From assembly GCF_030347395.1 (NCBI RefSeq), contig NZ_CP128170.1, positions 2,914,001 to 2,978,000 of the forward strand: a stretch of DNA of 64,000 nt. The letters run 5' to 3'. Positions within the stretch are counted from its first letter, which is position 1. The number at the start of each line of letters is the position of its first letter. The translations under genes and the position numbers were made by a program. Shown piece by piece: positions 25,751-36,158 of this stretch. This stretch comes from Microbacterium sp. ET2 (GTDB lineage Bacteria; Actinomycetota; Actinomycetes; Actinomycetales; Microbacteriaceae). The notes under the pieces were generated by a model. That model worked only from the letters and a program-made list of their open reading frames with translations, did not search any database and was not told the origin of the DNA.

Positions 25751-26812
25751 GTGAAGATCGTCAGCGTCGTCGGCGCGCGCCCGCAGTTCGTCAAGCTCGC
25801 CCCCATCGCGACGGCCGCCGCCGCCGCAGGTGTCGAGCACATCATCGTCCACACCGGGCAGCACTACGATCCGATGCTCTCGGACGTCTTCTTCGACGAC
25901 CTCGGCATCCCGGCGCCGGACGTGCATCTGGGGGTCGGCAGCGGCTCGCACGGCGTGCAGACCGGTGCGATGCTCTCAGCGTTGGACGCCGTGTTCGACG
26001 CCCAACAGCCGGACTGGGTACTCGTGTACGGCGACACCAACTCAACGGTCGCGGCAGCGCTGAGCGCGGTCAAACTGCACGTGCCGGTGGCGCACCTCGA
26101 GGCAGGATTGCGCTCGTTCAACCGACGCATGCCGGAGGAGCACAACCGTGTGCTCACCGACCACGCCGCCGATCTGCTGCTCGCTCCCACGCACGTGGCC
26201 GTCGACCACCTGACGCGGGAGGGGCTCGCCGCACGCACGGTGCTGGTTGGCGACGTCATGACCGATGTGCTCCTCTCCGTCCGGGACGAGGTCGCAGGTC
26301 GCTCCTCGGCGCTCCTCGAGGAGCTCTCGCTCACGCCCGGAGGCTTCTACGTCTCCACGATCCACCGAGCGGAGAACACCGACGACCCCGATCGGCTCCG
26401 GGCGGTCGTGACGGGACTGGCGGCGGTCGACAAGCCCGTCGTCCTGCTCGCGCACCCCCGTGTCGTCGCGAAGGCCGCAGCGCACGGCATCCCGCTCTCG
26501 CAAGGGTCGCTCATCGCTCACGCGCCGCTGGCGTACCCCGACCTCATCGCAGCCGTGCTGGCGAGCGCGGGAGTGGTCACCGATTCGGGCGGGCTGCAGA
26601 AGGAGGCCTTCCTGCTGCGGGTCCCGTGCACCACCGTGCGCAACGAGACGGAGTGGGTGGAGACGGTCGAACTCGGTTGGAACGTGCTGGTCGAGACCGC
26701 GGACGAGATCGCCACGGCTGTGACGCGGGCACGGCCCGTCGACACGGATGCCGCGCCGTACGGCGACGGCCACGCGGCGACCCGGGTGATCGAGGCGCTG
26801 CGCGCGCGCTGA
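25751..26812 (+). CDS. wecB: UDP-N-acetylglucosamine 2-epimerase family protein (WecB/WbpI type)
   Basis: A 353-residue non-hydrolysing epimerase that inverts C2 of UDP-GlcNAc or of a UDP-GlcNAc-derived uronic acid. GTG 25751 is chosen; the upstream open frame overlaps the opposite-strand gene. Family signatures are VKIVSVVGARPQFVKLAPI, IIVHTGQHYDPMLSDVFF, VYGDTNSTVAAAL, VAHLEAGLRSFNRRMPEEHN and the later TIHRAENTDDPDRL and VVTDSGGLQKEAFLL. With the dehydrogenase 130 bp downstream it could make UDP-ManNAcA (WecB-WecC). With the WbpB/E/D-like enzymes it could be the WbpI step to UDP-ManNAc3NAcA. Sequence inspection cannot separate these two. Confidence 0.9.
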   Translation: MKIVSVVGARPQFVKLAPIATAAAAAGVEHIIVHTGQHYDPMLSDVFFDDLGIPAPDVHLGVGSGSHGVQTGAMLSALDAVFDAQQPDWVLVYGDTNSTVAAALSAVKLHVPVAHLEAGLRSFNRRMPEEHNRVLTDHAADLLLAPTHVAVDHLTREGLAARTVLVGDVMTDVLLSVRDEVAGRSSALLEELSLTPGGFYVSTIHRAENTDDPDRLRAVVTGLAAVDKPVVLLAHPRVVAKAAAHGIPLSQGSLIAHAPLAYPDLIAAVLASAGVVTDSGGLQKEAFLLRVPCTTVRNETEWVETVELGWNVLVETADEIATAVTRARPVDTDAAPYGDGHAATRVIEALRAR

Positions 26813-26932
26813 GCGGAGGATCCTCGCCGGCGGGGTCCGGCGGGGGTCCCTCTGCCCTGCCGCCCCGGAGGGCGTCTGGCTGCTCAGGGACGTGGGCGCG
26901 GTCTCGCGCGCGGGCTCGGCTTTCGCGCGAAT

Positions 26933-26938
26933 TAGGAT
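26933..26938 (+). promoter_or_regulatory. -10 box TAGGAT before the nucleotide-sugar dehydrogenase gene
   Basis: TAGGAT ends seven bases before ATG 26946, the spacing expected for a leaderless transcript. The same AGGAT bases could also act as a weak ribosome site. Confidence 0.45.
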
Positions 26939-26945
26939 GGAATCC

Positions 26946-28238
26946 ATGCGCATCGCCGTCGTGGCCCTCGGAAAGATCGGGCTTCCCCTCGCCGTTCAGT
27001 TCGCCGACTCGGGTCACGACGTGATCGGCGTGGACGTGAACCAGCGCACGGTCGACACGGTCAACGCGGGCGTCGAACCGTTCCCCGGCGAAGCGCAGCT
27101 GCAGGTGAAGCTGGCGGAGCTCGTCCCCGCCGGTCGCCTGCGCGCGACCACATCCTATTCCGAGGCGATCCCGGGCGCCGACGTCGTCGTGGTGGTCGTG
27201 CCGCTGTTCGTGGACGACGCGACCTGGGAGCCGGACTTCGCGTGGATGGATGCTGCCACTCGCTCGATCGCCGAGCATCTGACCCCCGGCACTCTCGTCT
27301 CGTACGAGACCACGCTTCCCGTCGGCACCACCCGCAGCCGGTGGAAGCCCCTGCTCGAGTCGGGATCGGGTTTAGTCGAGGGACGTGATTTCCACGCCGT
27401 CTTCTCGCCCGAGCGAGTGCTCACCGGCCGGGTGTTCGCCGACCTGCGCAAGTACCCGAAGCTCGTCGGCGCGCTCTCGCCGGAAGGCGCTGCGCAAGCT
27501 GTCGCGTTCTACGAAGCCGTGCTTCAGTTCGATCAGCGCGACGATCTGGCCCGGCCGAATGGTGTCTGGGACCTGGGCAGCGCCGAGGCGGCAGAGATGG
27601 CCAAGCTCGCTGAAACCACGTATCGCGACGTCAACATCGGCCTGGCGAACCAGTACGCGCTGTTCGCCGCCGAGCACGGGATCGACGTGTATCAGGTGAT
27701 CGAGGCCTGCAATTCGCAGCCCTACAGTCACATACACCGGCCGGGCATCGCCGTCGGCGGCCACTGCATCCCGGTCTACCCCCGGCTGTACCTGTCGACG
27801 GATCCCGGTGCGGACATCGTCCGTTCGGCGCGCCTGCTCAACGCCTCGATGCCGAGCCGTCTCGTCGAGCAGGCGGCGGGTCTGCTCGGGTCACTGCAGG
27901 GCCTCCGCGCCGTTGTCCTGGGCGCGGCGTACCGCGGCGCCGTCAAGGAGACGGCTTTCTCCGGTGTCTTTCCCACGGTGGCGGCGCTCCGCGAACAGGG
28001 CGCAGAGGTGCGTGTTCACGACCCGCTCTTCGGCGACGACGAGCTCCGCGCGCTCGGGTTGGAGCCCTACCGACTGGGCGATGAGGTCGACCTGGCCGTG
28101 CTGCATACCGATCACGCCGAGTACCGGGTTCTGAGGCCCGCTGACCTTCCCGGGCTCCGCCTCCTGGTAGACGGGCGCAACACGACTGATCCTGCAGAAT
28201 GGACCGGCATCCCCCGACTCGTCGTAGGCGCCGGCTGA
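26946..28238 (+). CDS. UDP-N-acetyl-hexosamine 6-dehydrogenase (WecC/WbpA type)
   Basis: A 430-residue NAD-dependent dehydrogenase that oxidises the C6 hydroxymethyl of a UDP-HexNAc to a uronic acid in two steps. ATG 26946 is chosen (ATG 26937 would add MES). The N-terminal Rossmann motif reads VVALGKIGLPLAVQFADSG, with Lys in place of the usual Tyr after ALG. Later come SYETTLPVGTTRSRW, FSPERVLTGRVFADLR, AEMAKLAETTYRDVNIGLAN and the catalytic cysteine in VGGHCIPVYPRLYL. The third domain has VVLGAAYRGAVKETAFSG. This is the WbpA/WecC/TuaD family. Together with the 2-epimerase gene just upstream it supplies the uronic acid precursor of the region. Confidence 0.9.
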   Translation: MRIAVVALGKIGLPLAVQFADSGHDVIGVDVNQRTVDTVNAGVEPFPGEAQLQVKLAELVPAGRLRATTSYSEAIPGADVVVVVVPLFVDDATWEPDFAWMDAATRSIAEHLTPGTLVSYETTLPVGTTRSRWKPLLESGSGLVEGRDFHAVFSPERVLTGRVFADLRKYPKLVGALSPEGAAQAVAFYEAVLQFDQRDDLARPNGVWDLGSAEAAEMAKLAETTYRDVNIGLANQYALFAAEHGIDVYQVIEACNSQPYSHIHRPGIAVGGHCIPVYPRLYLSTDPGADIVRSARLLNASMPSRLVEQAAGLLGSLQGLRAVVLGAAYRGAVKETAFSGVFPTVAALREQGAEVRVHDPLFGDDELRALGLEPYRLGDEVDLAVLHTDHAEYRVLRPADLPGLRLLVDGRNTTDPAEWTGIPRLVVGAG

Positions 28239-28403
28239 ACCCAGGGGCCTCGCAGTCGCTTTGTCCAGCGCTGTGAACGACGTGCTGGAGGAGAGCGTCT
28301 TTCCGTCGCTCCCTCAGTTTCGACGATCTCGCACGGCGCGTCGGGCCCCGACTCACGCGCTTCACGAGAGCTCGCGCATAACCTGGCGAGACGCGGTTGC
28401 GAC

Positions 28404-28409
28404 GTAACA
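28404..28409 (+). promoter_or_regulatory. Possible -10 box (TAACAT) for the CWB2 nuclease gene
   Basis: TAACAT lies 22 bases before GTG 28432 in a 193-bp gap; a GAAAGG at 28417-28422 could serve as the ribosome site. No clear -35 hexamer. Confidence 0.35.
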
Positions 28410-28431
28410 TCCCGATGAAAGGCGCCCGTCC

Positions 28432-30477
28432 GTGTCTTTGCGTACCCTTTCGGCAGTTTCGGCCAGTGCTGCTCTGTTGCTTTCGTTGCTGTCCACCGCC
28501 CAGCCGGTCAGTGCTGAAGAAGTCACGGCCGCACAGCTACCTTCGCTGTTGACACAGAGCAACGAGTCGACGACGCCCGCCTACAGCCGAGACCGCTTCG
28601 ATCACTGGGTCGACGCGGATGCAGATGGCTGCAACACGCGCTACGAGGTTCTCATCGAGGAGTCGACTTCGCCGGTCAGCGTGGGCGGAGGTTGCGCGCT
28701 GAGTGGGGGAACCTGGGTTTCGCCGTACGACGGCGTCACTGCAACCACCCCCGCTGAGATCGAGATCGATCACGTTGTCGCCCTTGCCGAAGCATGGCGT
28801 TCAGGCGCGTGGGCGTGGGACGACGACCAGCGCCGAGCATTCGCCAACGACACAGAGGTCCCATACGCCCTCGTCGCCGCATCCAGTTCCGCGAACCAGT
28901 CGAAATCCGACCACGATCCTGCGGAATGGTTGCCGACGAACTCCGCGTACACCTGCGAGTACATCGTGGGATGGGTTCTCACGAAGTACCGATGGAGTCT
29001 GAGCGCTGACCCTGCGGAGATCGAGGCGGTGCGGGCGCAACTGTCCGGTGACTGTGGTGCGACGCCGATCACACTCCCGACGGTCATGGTCGGCGGTGCG
29101 GACGGGGGTGAGCCGGGTACAGGACCGACGTTGGCCTTCGATGCCGGCGTCACTCGATTGTCAGGGGTCAGTCGTTACGAGACGGCCGTCGCGGCGTCGA
29201 GTCGCTTCGACGCAGGGGTGACCGCCGCGTTCGTCGCGACGGGGACCGACTTCCCGGACGCGCTCTCTGCTGCAGCGGCGGCAGCCAGTCTCGGTGGGCC
29301 GTTGCTTCTCACCTCGCCGGATTCCCTGCCGTCCGCCGTTGAATCCGAGATATCTCGTCTGGAGCCGCGCAATATCTACGTCGTCGGATCGACGGGCGCC
29401 GTTTCCGAGACAGTGGCTTCCCGTCTTGCTCTGTACGCCCCGGTCACCCGGCTCGGCGGGAAAGACCGCTACGAGACGGGCTTGGCGATCTCACGGATCT
29501 TCTCTTCATCGAGCTCCGCGTACCTCGCCACCGGGCGGAACTTCCCCGACGCGCTGGCCGCGTCTGCCGTCGCAGGCGCGAAGGCTGCGCCGGTCATCCT
29601 GGTGGATGGACTTGCCTCCTCCGTAACCGCGACGGTTCATGAGGAACTTCGACGTCTGGGAGTCACTGAGATAACGATCGCTGGTAGCAGTTCGGGTGCA
29701 GTTTCCTCCAGCATCGAAAGCGAGCTCACCCGATCCGGGTACTCAGTCACCCGATCGGGTGGCCGAGACCGATACGAGACAGCCGTCGCCATCAACTCCT
29801 CGGGGTCGTCGACTTCTCCTGCTTCGGTGGCGTTCATCGCTACGGGAGCCGACTTCCCTGACGCGTTGTCGGCCGCGGCGATCGCGGGCGTTGTGGGAGC
29901 ACCCCTCTACTTGACCTCGCCCAACTGCGTTCCCGAAATGGTGCGCAACGCCATCACTAAGCTCTCACCGTCCGCCCGGGTCGTCATGGGCGGCTCCTCG
30001 GTCGTGAGCGACGCCGCTGCGGAGAACCTGGGATGTCTCAGCTCGACCATTCCCTCGATCGTCGGTACCCCGAAAGTCGGAAACACGCTGACGGCGGACG
30101 CGGGAGCGTGGACTGCGGGAACCACTCTCGCGTACGCCTGGTATGTGAACGGTGCTTACTACGGCGGAGGCAATGCTTTGGCGCTTTCTGAGGGGCTTGC
30201 TGGAAGATCGGTTGCGGTTCGCGTGACCGGGAGCTTGACCGGGTACGTGACCCTCACCCAGACATCTCGTCCCGTCACGGTAGCGGCACAGACGCCCGCA
30301 CCCCAGCCGCCGGGACCTCCGGCGAATCCCGGAAACACCAAGAACTGCACGGACTTCGCAACGTGGTCCCAAGCCCAGGCGTGGTTCGAAACCTACTATC
30401 CGCACTACGGCGATGTTGCACAGTTGGATGGGGACGCCGACGGGATTGCCTGCGAGTCTCTGCCGGGCGCACCCTGA
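28432..30477 (+). CDS. Secreted wall-bound nuclease: HNH/DUF1524-like domain, three CWB2 repeats, Excalibur domain
   Basis: A 681-residue exported protein beginning at GTG 28432. Signal peptide about 1-28 (ALLLSLLSTAQPVSA). Residues about 50-210 resemble the GmrSD C-terminal/DUF1524 HNH nuclease fold. A Cys pair region CNTRYEVLIEE precedes the catalytic-looking IEIDHVVALAEAW (Asp113-His114), then WAWDDDQRRAFAND and SSANQSKSDHDPAEWLP, in which Asn and His complete the ββα-metal pattern. Residues about 235-530 are three CWB2 repeats (RLSGVSRYETAV, RLGGKDRYETGL and RSGGRDRYETAV begin them). A short beta-rich linker (TPKVGNTLTADAG) follows. The C-terminus is an Excalibur calcium-binding motif, DGDADGIACE. 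It is likely a surface nuclease for extracellular DNA use or defence; activity is inferred. Confidence 0.85.
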   Translation: MSLRTLSAVSASAALLLSLLSTAQPVSAEEVTAAQLPSLLTQSNESTTPAYSRDRFDHWVDADADGCNTRYEVLIEESTSPVSVGGGCALSGGTWVSPYDGVTATTPAEIEIDHVVALAEAWRSGAWAWDDDQRRAFANDTEVPYALVAASSSANQSKSDHDPAEWLPTNSAYTCEYIVGWVLTKYRWSLSADPAEIEAVRAQLSGDCGATPITLPTVMVGGADGGEPGTGPTLAFDAGVTRLSGVSRYETAVAASSRFDAGVTAAFVATGTDFPDALSAAAAAASLGGPLLLTSPDSLPSAVESEISRLEPRNIYVVGSTGAVSETVASRLALYAPVTRLGGKDRYETGLAISRIFSSSSSAYLATGRNFPDALAASAVAGAKAAPVILVDGLASSVTATVHEELRRLGVTEITIAGSSSGAVSSSIESELTRSGYSVTRSGGRDRYETAVAINSSGSSTSPASVAFIATGADFPDALSAAAIAGVVGAPLYLTSPNCVPEMVRNAITKLSPSARVVMGGSSVVSDAAAENLGCLSSTIPSIVGTPKVGNTLTADAGAWTAGTTLAYAWYVNGAYYGGGNALALSEGLAGRSVAVRVTGSLTGYVTLTQTSRPVTVAAQTPAPQPPGPPANPGNTKNCTDFATWSQAQAWFETYYPHYGDVAQLDGDADGIACESLPGAP

Positions 30478-30502
30478 GCCGAGAACGTGGACGAGCTGCT
30501 CG

Positions 30503-31942
30503 TCACTCGTCGATGGTCTGAAGCCCCCCGTGCCCGGTGAGATAGGCGCGCAGTCCGTCGTTCCACGTCGGCGTCGCGAATCCCACGCCTTCGATCTTCT
30601 CGAGATCGAGCACACTGTTGCGTGGCCGCGGGGCGACCGGGGCGGTCGCCGATGCGAAATACTGCTCGGTGGACACCGGCTTGACCCGCCCCGGGTCGTG
30701 GCCGTTGAGGCGGTAGACCTCTCGCGCGACTTCGGCCCAGCTGGCCGGTTCGCCGGATCCGGTGAGGTTGTAGGTTCCGAACGGAGCTGCGGTGGCGAGC
30801 AGATGCCGGATGCCACGAGCGATGTCCTCCGCGAACGTCAGACGGCCCATCTGATCGTCGACGACAGCGGGATCGATTCCGCGCTCGGCGAGGTTCTGCA
30901 TCGTGCGAACGAAGTTCTTCCCGTCGCCGATCACCCATGACGTCCGGACGATGTAGTGGCGAGGTGACGCCGCTACGACCGCGTCGCCCGCCGCCTTCGT
31001 CTGCCCGTACACGCCGAGGGGCGCCATCGGATCGTCCTCCCGGTACGGGCGCGGCAGGGCGCCGTCGAAGACGTAGTCGCTCGAGACATGTACCACGGTC
31101 ACGCCGTGGGAGGACGCGATCGCGGCCAACCTCGTGACGCCGGCGACGTTCGTTCTCCACGCTGCGCCGCGTCCCTCCTCGGTCTCCGCGAGATCGACGG
31201 CCGTGAAAGCTGCGGCATTGACGATGGCGCCGTATTCGCGCCACCGCCTGGCCTGTGCGAGGTCGGGGGAATCCAGATCGAGGTCCTCACGATCGGCGAA
31301 CTCGACGTGCGCGGAATCGGCGAACTCCCGCCGGAGTGCGCGACCGAGTTGGCCCTTCGCGCCCAGGACGAGGATGCGTCGCGGTGCCATGGGCCTCACG
31401 TCGGCCAAGCGAGGATGAGCTTTGTCCTTCGCCGACATCTCGACGCGATCCAGAGGGATGGGCCAGTCGATCGCGACGGATTCGTCGGCCAGATTGAGGA
31501 AGGTGTAGGGAGCCTCCGCAGACCAGTGATCGTTGACGAGGTAGGTGTACGCGGTGTCGGGTTCCAACGTCTGGTAGGAGTTGCCCACCCCGCGGGGGAC
31601 GAAGATCGCACGCGAGGGATCGAGTTCCGCGGTGAACACCGCGCCGAAGGTCGGGCCCTCGCGCAGATCCACCCAGGCGCCGAACACTCGCCCGGTCGCA
31701 ACGGAGATCCACTTGTCCCACGGCTCAGCGTGAATGCCGCGGGTCGTGCCCACGGCGTCGTTGAAGGAGATGTTGTTCTGTACCGGTCCGAAGTCCGGAA
31801 GACCGGCGCGCACCATCGTTTCGCGCTGCCAGTTCTCCTTGAACCACCCGCGGCTGTCGCCGTGGACCGGCAGGTCCCACACGACCAGCCCCGGAATCGG
31901 CGTGGCAGTGTGGGTCAGGCGTTTGCCGAACCCGATCGTCAC
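30503..31942 (-). CDS. Fused dTDP-4-dehydrorhamnose 3,5-epimerase / reductase (RmlC-RmlD)
   Basis: A 479-residue fusion of the last two enzymes of dTDP-L-rhamnose synthesis. Start GTG 31942. Residues 1-185 are a cupin-type RmlC domain: DSRGWFKENWQRETM, VGTTRGIHAEPWDKW (catalytic His region), FVPRGVGNSYQTLEPDTAYTY in two parts, and YLVNDHWS. Residues about 190-479 are an RmlD-type SDR: RILVLGAKGQLGRALRREF, VNAAAFTAVDLAETE, VHVSSDYVFDG, YGQTKAAGD (Tyr-x-x-x-Lys) and VRTSWVIG. The fusion order RmlC then RmlD is known in Actinobacteria. It is the last gene of the minus-strand operon rmlA-rmlB-rmlCD, three bases after rmlB. Confidence 0.92.
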   Translation of the reverse strand: MTIGFGKRLTHTATPIPGLVVWDLPVHGDSRGWFKENWQRETMVRAGLPDFGPVQNNISFNDAVGTTRGIHAEPWDKWISVATGRVFGAWVDLREGPTFGAVFTAELDPSRAIFVPRGVGNSYQTLEPDTAYTYLVNDHWSAEAPYTFLNLADESVAIDWPIPLDRVEMSAKDKAHPRLADVRPMAPRRILVLGAKGQLGRALRREFADSAHVEFADREDLDLDSPDLAQARRWREYGAIVNAAAFTAVDLAETEEGRGAAWRTNVAGVTRLAAIASSHGVTVVHVSSDYVFDGALPRPYREDDPMAPLGVYGQTKAAGDAVVAASPRHYIVRTSWVIGDGKNFVRTMQNLAERGIDPAVVDDQMGRLTFAEDIARGIRHLLATAAPFGTYNLTGSGEPASWAEVAREVYRLNGHDPGRVKPVSTEQYFASATAPVAPRPRNSVLDLEKIEGVGFATPTWNDGLRAYLTGHGGLQTIDE

Positions 31943-31945
31943 CGT

Positions 31946-33813
<1,868 letters not shown>

Positions 33814-33920
33814 ACGCCAATCGTTTCACATCCCGCTCGTTCGTCGTGCGAGCACCGCCTGAGCGCGTTGCTAGCATTATCGGGCCTCTCCTCGCCCGTA
33901 CTCTTTTTGATTGGCGACCC

Positions 33921-36158
33921 GTGTCTCCCAGGAAAACCGTTCGAGCCCCGGCCGCTCTCTGGGCGATGCTGTCAGTGGTGGCGACAGCGATCGTGGGCGC
34001 CGTCCGATTCGCCTTCAACCGTGACTTCTATTTCGCCGACGACAGCCAGACCGGGGCCTTCGGACAGTGGTGGGAACTCGGCGATCATCTTCTCCAAGGT
34101 CGCATTCCCGTTCTCGAGCCCTACGCATGGCAGGCGGGTAACTACTTCGCCGAGGGGCAATGGGGTCTGCTCAATCCGGTCACATGGCTTGTCGCGCTCG
34201 GAGCGCGGGCGATGGAGGAGCCGACGTTGCACGGAGCGATCGTCAAGATCGCGTTCCTCATGATCATGTCGGGTGGGGTCTTCCTCTTGGCCCGTTCGTT
34301 CGGAGCCGGGGCTTCGTGGTCGGCCCTGGCGGGGCTGCTCGTCCCCATGAGCGGTTTCACCGTCTACATGGATGCGACATCGTGGGCGACGGGTCTGTTC
34401 AACGCCGCCGTCTTCCCCTGGGTCTGGTGGGCCCTGCGCCGTCTGGCCGAGGACGGTCGATCTCCGTGGCCCTACCTGGTGAGCAGCTACGTGCTCATCA
34501 CCTTCGGCTACGTGTTCGGCGTGTTGATCCTGATCGTCGTGCTGGTCGAAAGTCTTATCCGTGCTGTCGTCGCCCGCGACAGGGGTCGCATCCTGAGGGT
34601 TCTCGCCGCCTCGGTGTGGGGTGGGCTGTTGACCATCGCCATCTACCTGCCTGCTCTGCTCACGGCTCCCGTGACGGAGCGAGCCGGCTTCGAGATCCTC
34701 AACACCTGGTTCCTCAGTGCGGATCTGACCGACCTCGCGTCGACAGCGTCCCCGATGGGCAGTGCATCGATCGGTTCGTGGTGGGGGCCGGTGACCGATG
34801 CGCCTCTGGTCTACATCGCTTGGATCCTTCCGTTCGTTCCCCTCTTCCTCCCGATGGCACGGGATGCAGCCCGTCGTTGCATCCCCCTCCTCGTCTTGGC
34901 GACGATCGTGCTGCTGATCGTCGTGGGTCCGAGTGACGTCGGTCCGATCCGGTGGCCGGTCCGTTTCATGCCCTATCTCGCGCTGCCCGTCGTCATCCTG
35001 GTCGCCGTCATGGCGACGAGGACGTTCCCATCACGGATCACGCGCCGTGGAATCGCCTGGTCGGGCGCCCTCATCGTGCTCACCGCGCTCCTGTCCTACG
35101 GGAACACCCCTGGCGGGTGGAAAGGCATCGCGACCATCGTCATCGTCCAGGCAGCGGCACTCTGCGGCCTGGTGTTCGTGGCATGGGAGAAGAAGTGGCC
35201 GGCGACCGAACGCACCAGGACGGTCATCGCGGTCGGAGCGGGACTCGTGGTGACGGTGCTCCTGGTGGTTCCTCAGCTGCTCGTCTTCCCGGCCACGCCG
35301 CTGCCGAAGTTCGCCGTGCCGGACAGCGTGTCACGGATGAGCGCCGTGGTTTCGGATGCTCCCGGTGATGCCATCGTGGTCGGAGACATCTACGCGGACG
35401 GTGGGCGCGAAGCGAGCTTCGACGAACGGCTGCTCGGCAATCTGTGGTACCTCAGCCCGGCCCACGTCGGGAGCCTCTACACCGTTCTGCCCTACTCGCG
35501 CTTCTCCAACGACCTGTGCTCCGACCTCCGGGGCTCGACCTGCGACGAGGCGCTCGAGACGTTGTGGTCGACGGACCCGGACACCGGCCTCCCGGTGGCG
35601 GATCTGATGGGGGTCTCGACGATCATCGCGATGAAGGAGACGTTCCCACGTGCTCCCGACGCTCCCGCGGGCTGGCGCATCGTCGACGACGGCGACTTCA
35701 CGTGGCGGTTGGAGCGTTCCCAGCCGATCCCGGGTGCCGGAGGCGTGGTCTACACGGGAACGGGAACCGAGGTCACGACCATTGCGCAATCGGATACGGC
35801 GGTCACGCTCCGAGTCGACGACGTCGGTGACGATGGGCGCATCGTTCTGAGTCGCCTGGATTATCCCGGGTACTCGGTCGACGGCGCGGGGTTCGATCAG
35901 CCGGTCCGGGGATGGCTCCTGACAGTGGACGCTTCTGGGGCCGCTCCCGGTGACGTCATCACCGTGAGGTTCCGGCCTCCGGGATTCGGAGCGATGATCG
36001 CGGCGTACATCCTCTGCGCCGCCCTCGTGGCGGGCTGGATGGTCGTTCGTTTTCGTCAGCGGGCTGGAGCTCCGGTGGCCGGGAACGTCCCACCGGCGCC
36101 GACGGAGCCTACAGAGGATTCAGCCGTCCCGAGAGCTGAGCAGCGTACACGCGGCTGA
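33921..36158 (+). CDS. Large polytopic membrane protein, YfhO/GT-C-like
   Basis: A 745-residue protein from GTG 33921; a GTG at 33846 would add 25 residues. A TAGCAT hexamer at 33872-33877 would give a leader of about 37 bases before 33921, which favours the later start. About 12 hydrophobic segments span residues 10-430. The first large loop, FAFNRDFYFADDSQTGAFGQWW and AEGQWGLLNPVTWLVALGA, holds acidic residues where GT-C enzymes have their catalytic site. The C-terminal 280 residues form an extracytoplasmic domain rich in beta strands, with Cys pairs (LCSDLRGSTCDE), then a last helix. The layout resembles YfhO-type proteins that add sugars from polyprenyl-phosphate donors to wall polymers. 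The role is inferred. The last 50 bp overlap the opposite-strand SDR gene. Confidence 0.68.
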   Translation: MSPRKTVRAPAALWAMLSVVATAIVGAVRFAFNRDFYFADDSQTGAFGQWWELGDHLLQGRIPVLEPYAWQAGNYFAEGQWGLLNPVTWLVALGARAMEEPTLHGAIVKIAFLMIMSGGVFLLARSFGAGASWSALAGLLVPMSGFTVYMDATSWATGLFNAAVFPWVWWALRRLAEDGRSPWPYLVSSYVLITFGYVFGVLILIVVLVESLIRAVVARDRGRILRVLAASVWGGLLTIAIYLPALLTAPVTERAGFEILNTWFLSADLTDLASTASPMGSASIGSWWGPVTDAPLVYIAWILPFVPLFLPMARDAARRCIPLLVLATIVLLIVVGPSDVGPIRWPVRFMPYLALPVVILVAVMATRTFPSRITRRGIAWSGALIVLTALLSYGNTPGGWKGIATIVIVQAAALCGLVFVAWEKKWPATERTRTVIAVGAGLVVTVLLVVPQLLVFPATPLPKFAVPDSVSRMSAVVSDAPGDAIVVGDIYADGGREASFDERLLGNLWYLSPAHVGSLYTVLPYSRFSNDLCSDLRGSTCDEALETLWSTDPDTGLPVADLMGVSTIIAMKETFPRAPDAPAGWRIVDDGDFTWRLERSQPIPGAGGVVYTGTGTEVTTIAQSDTAVTLRVDDVGDDGRIVLSRLDYPGYSVDGAGFDQPVRGWLLTVDASGAAPGDVITVRFRPPGFGAMIAAYILCAALVAGWMVVRFRQRAGAPVAGNVPPAPTEPTEDSAVPRAEQRTRG

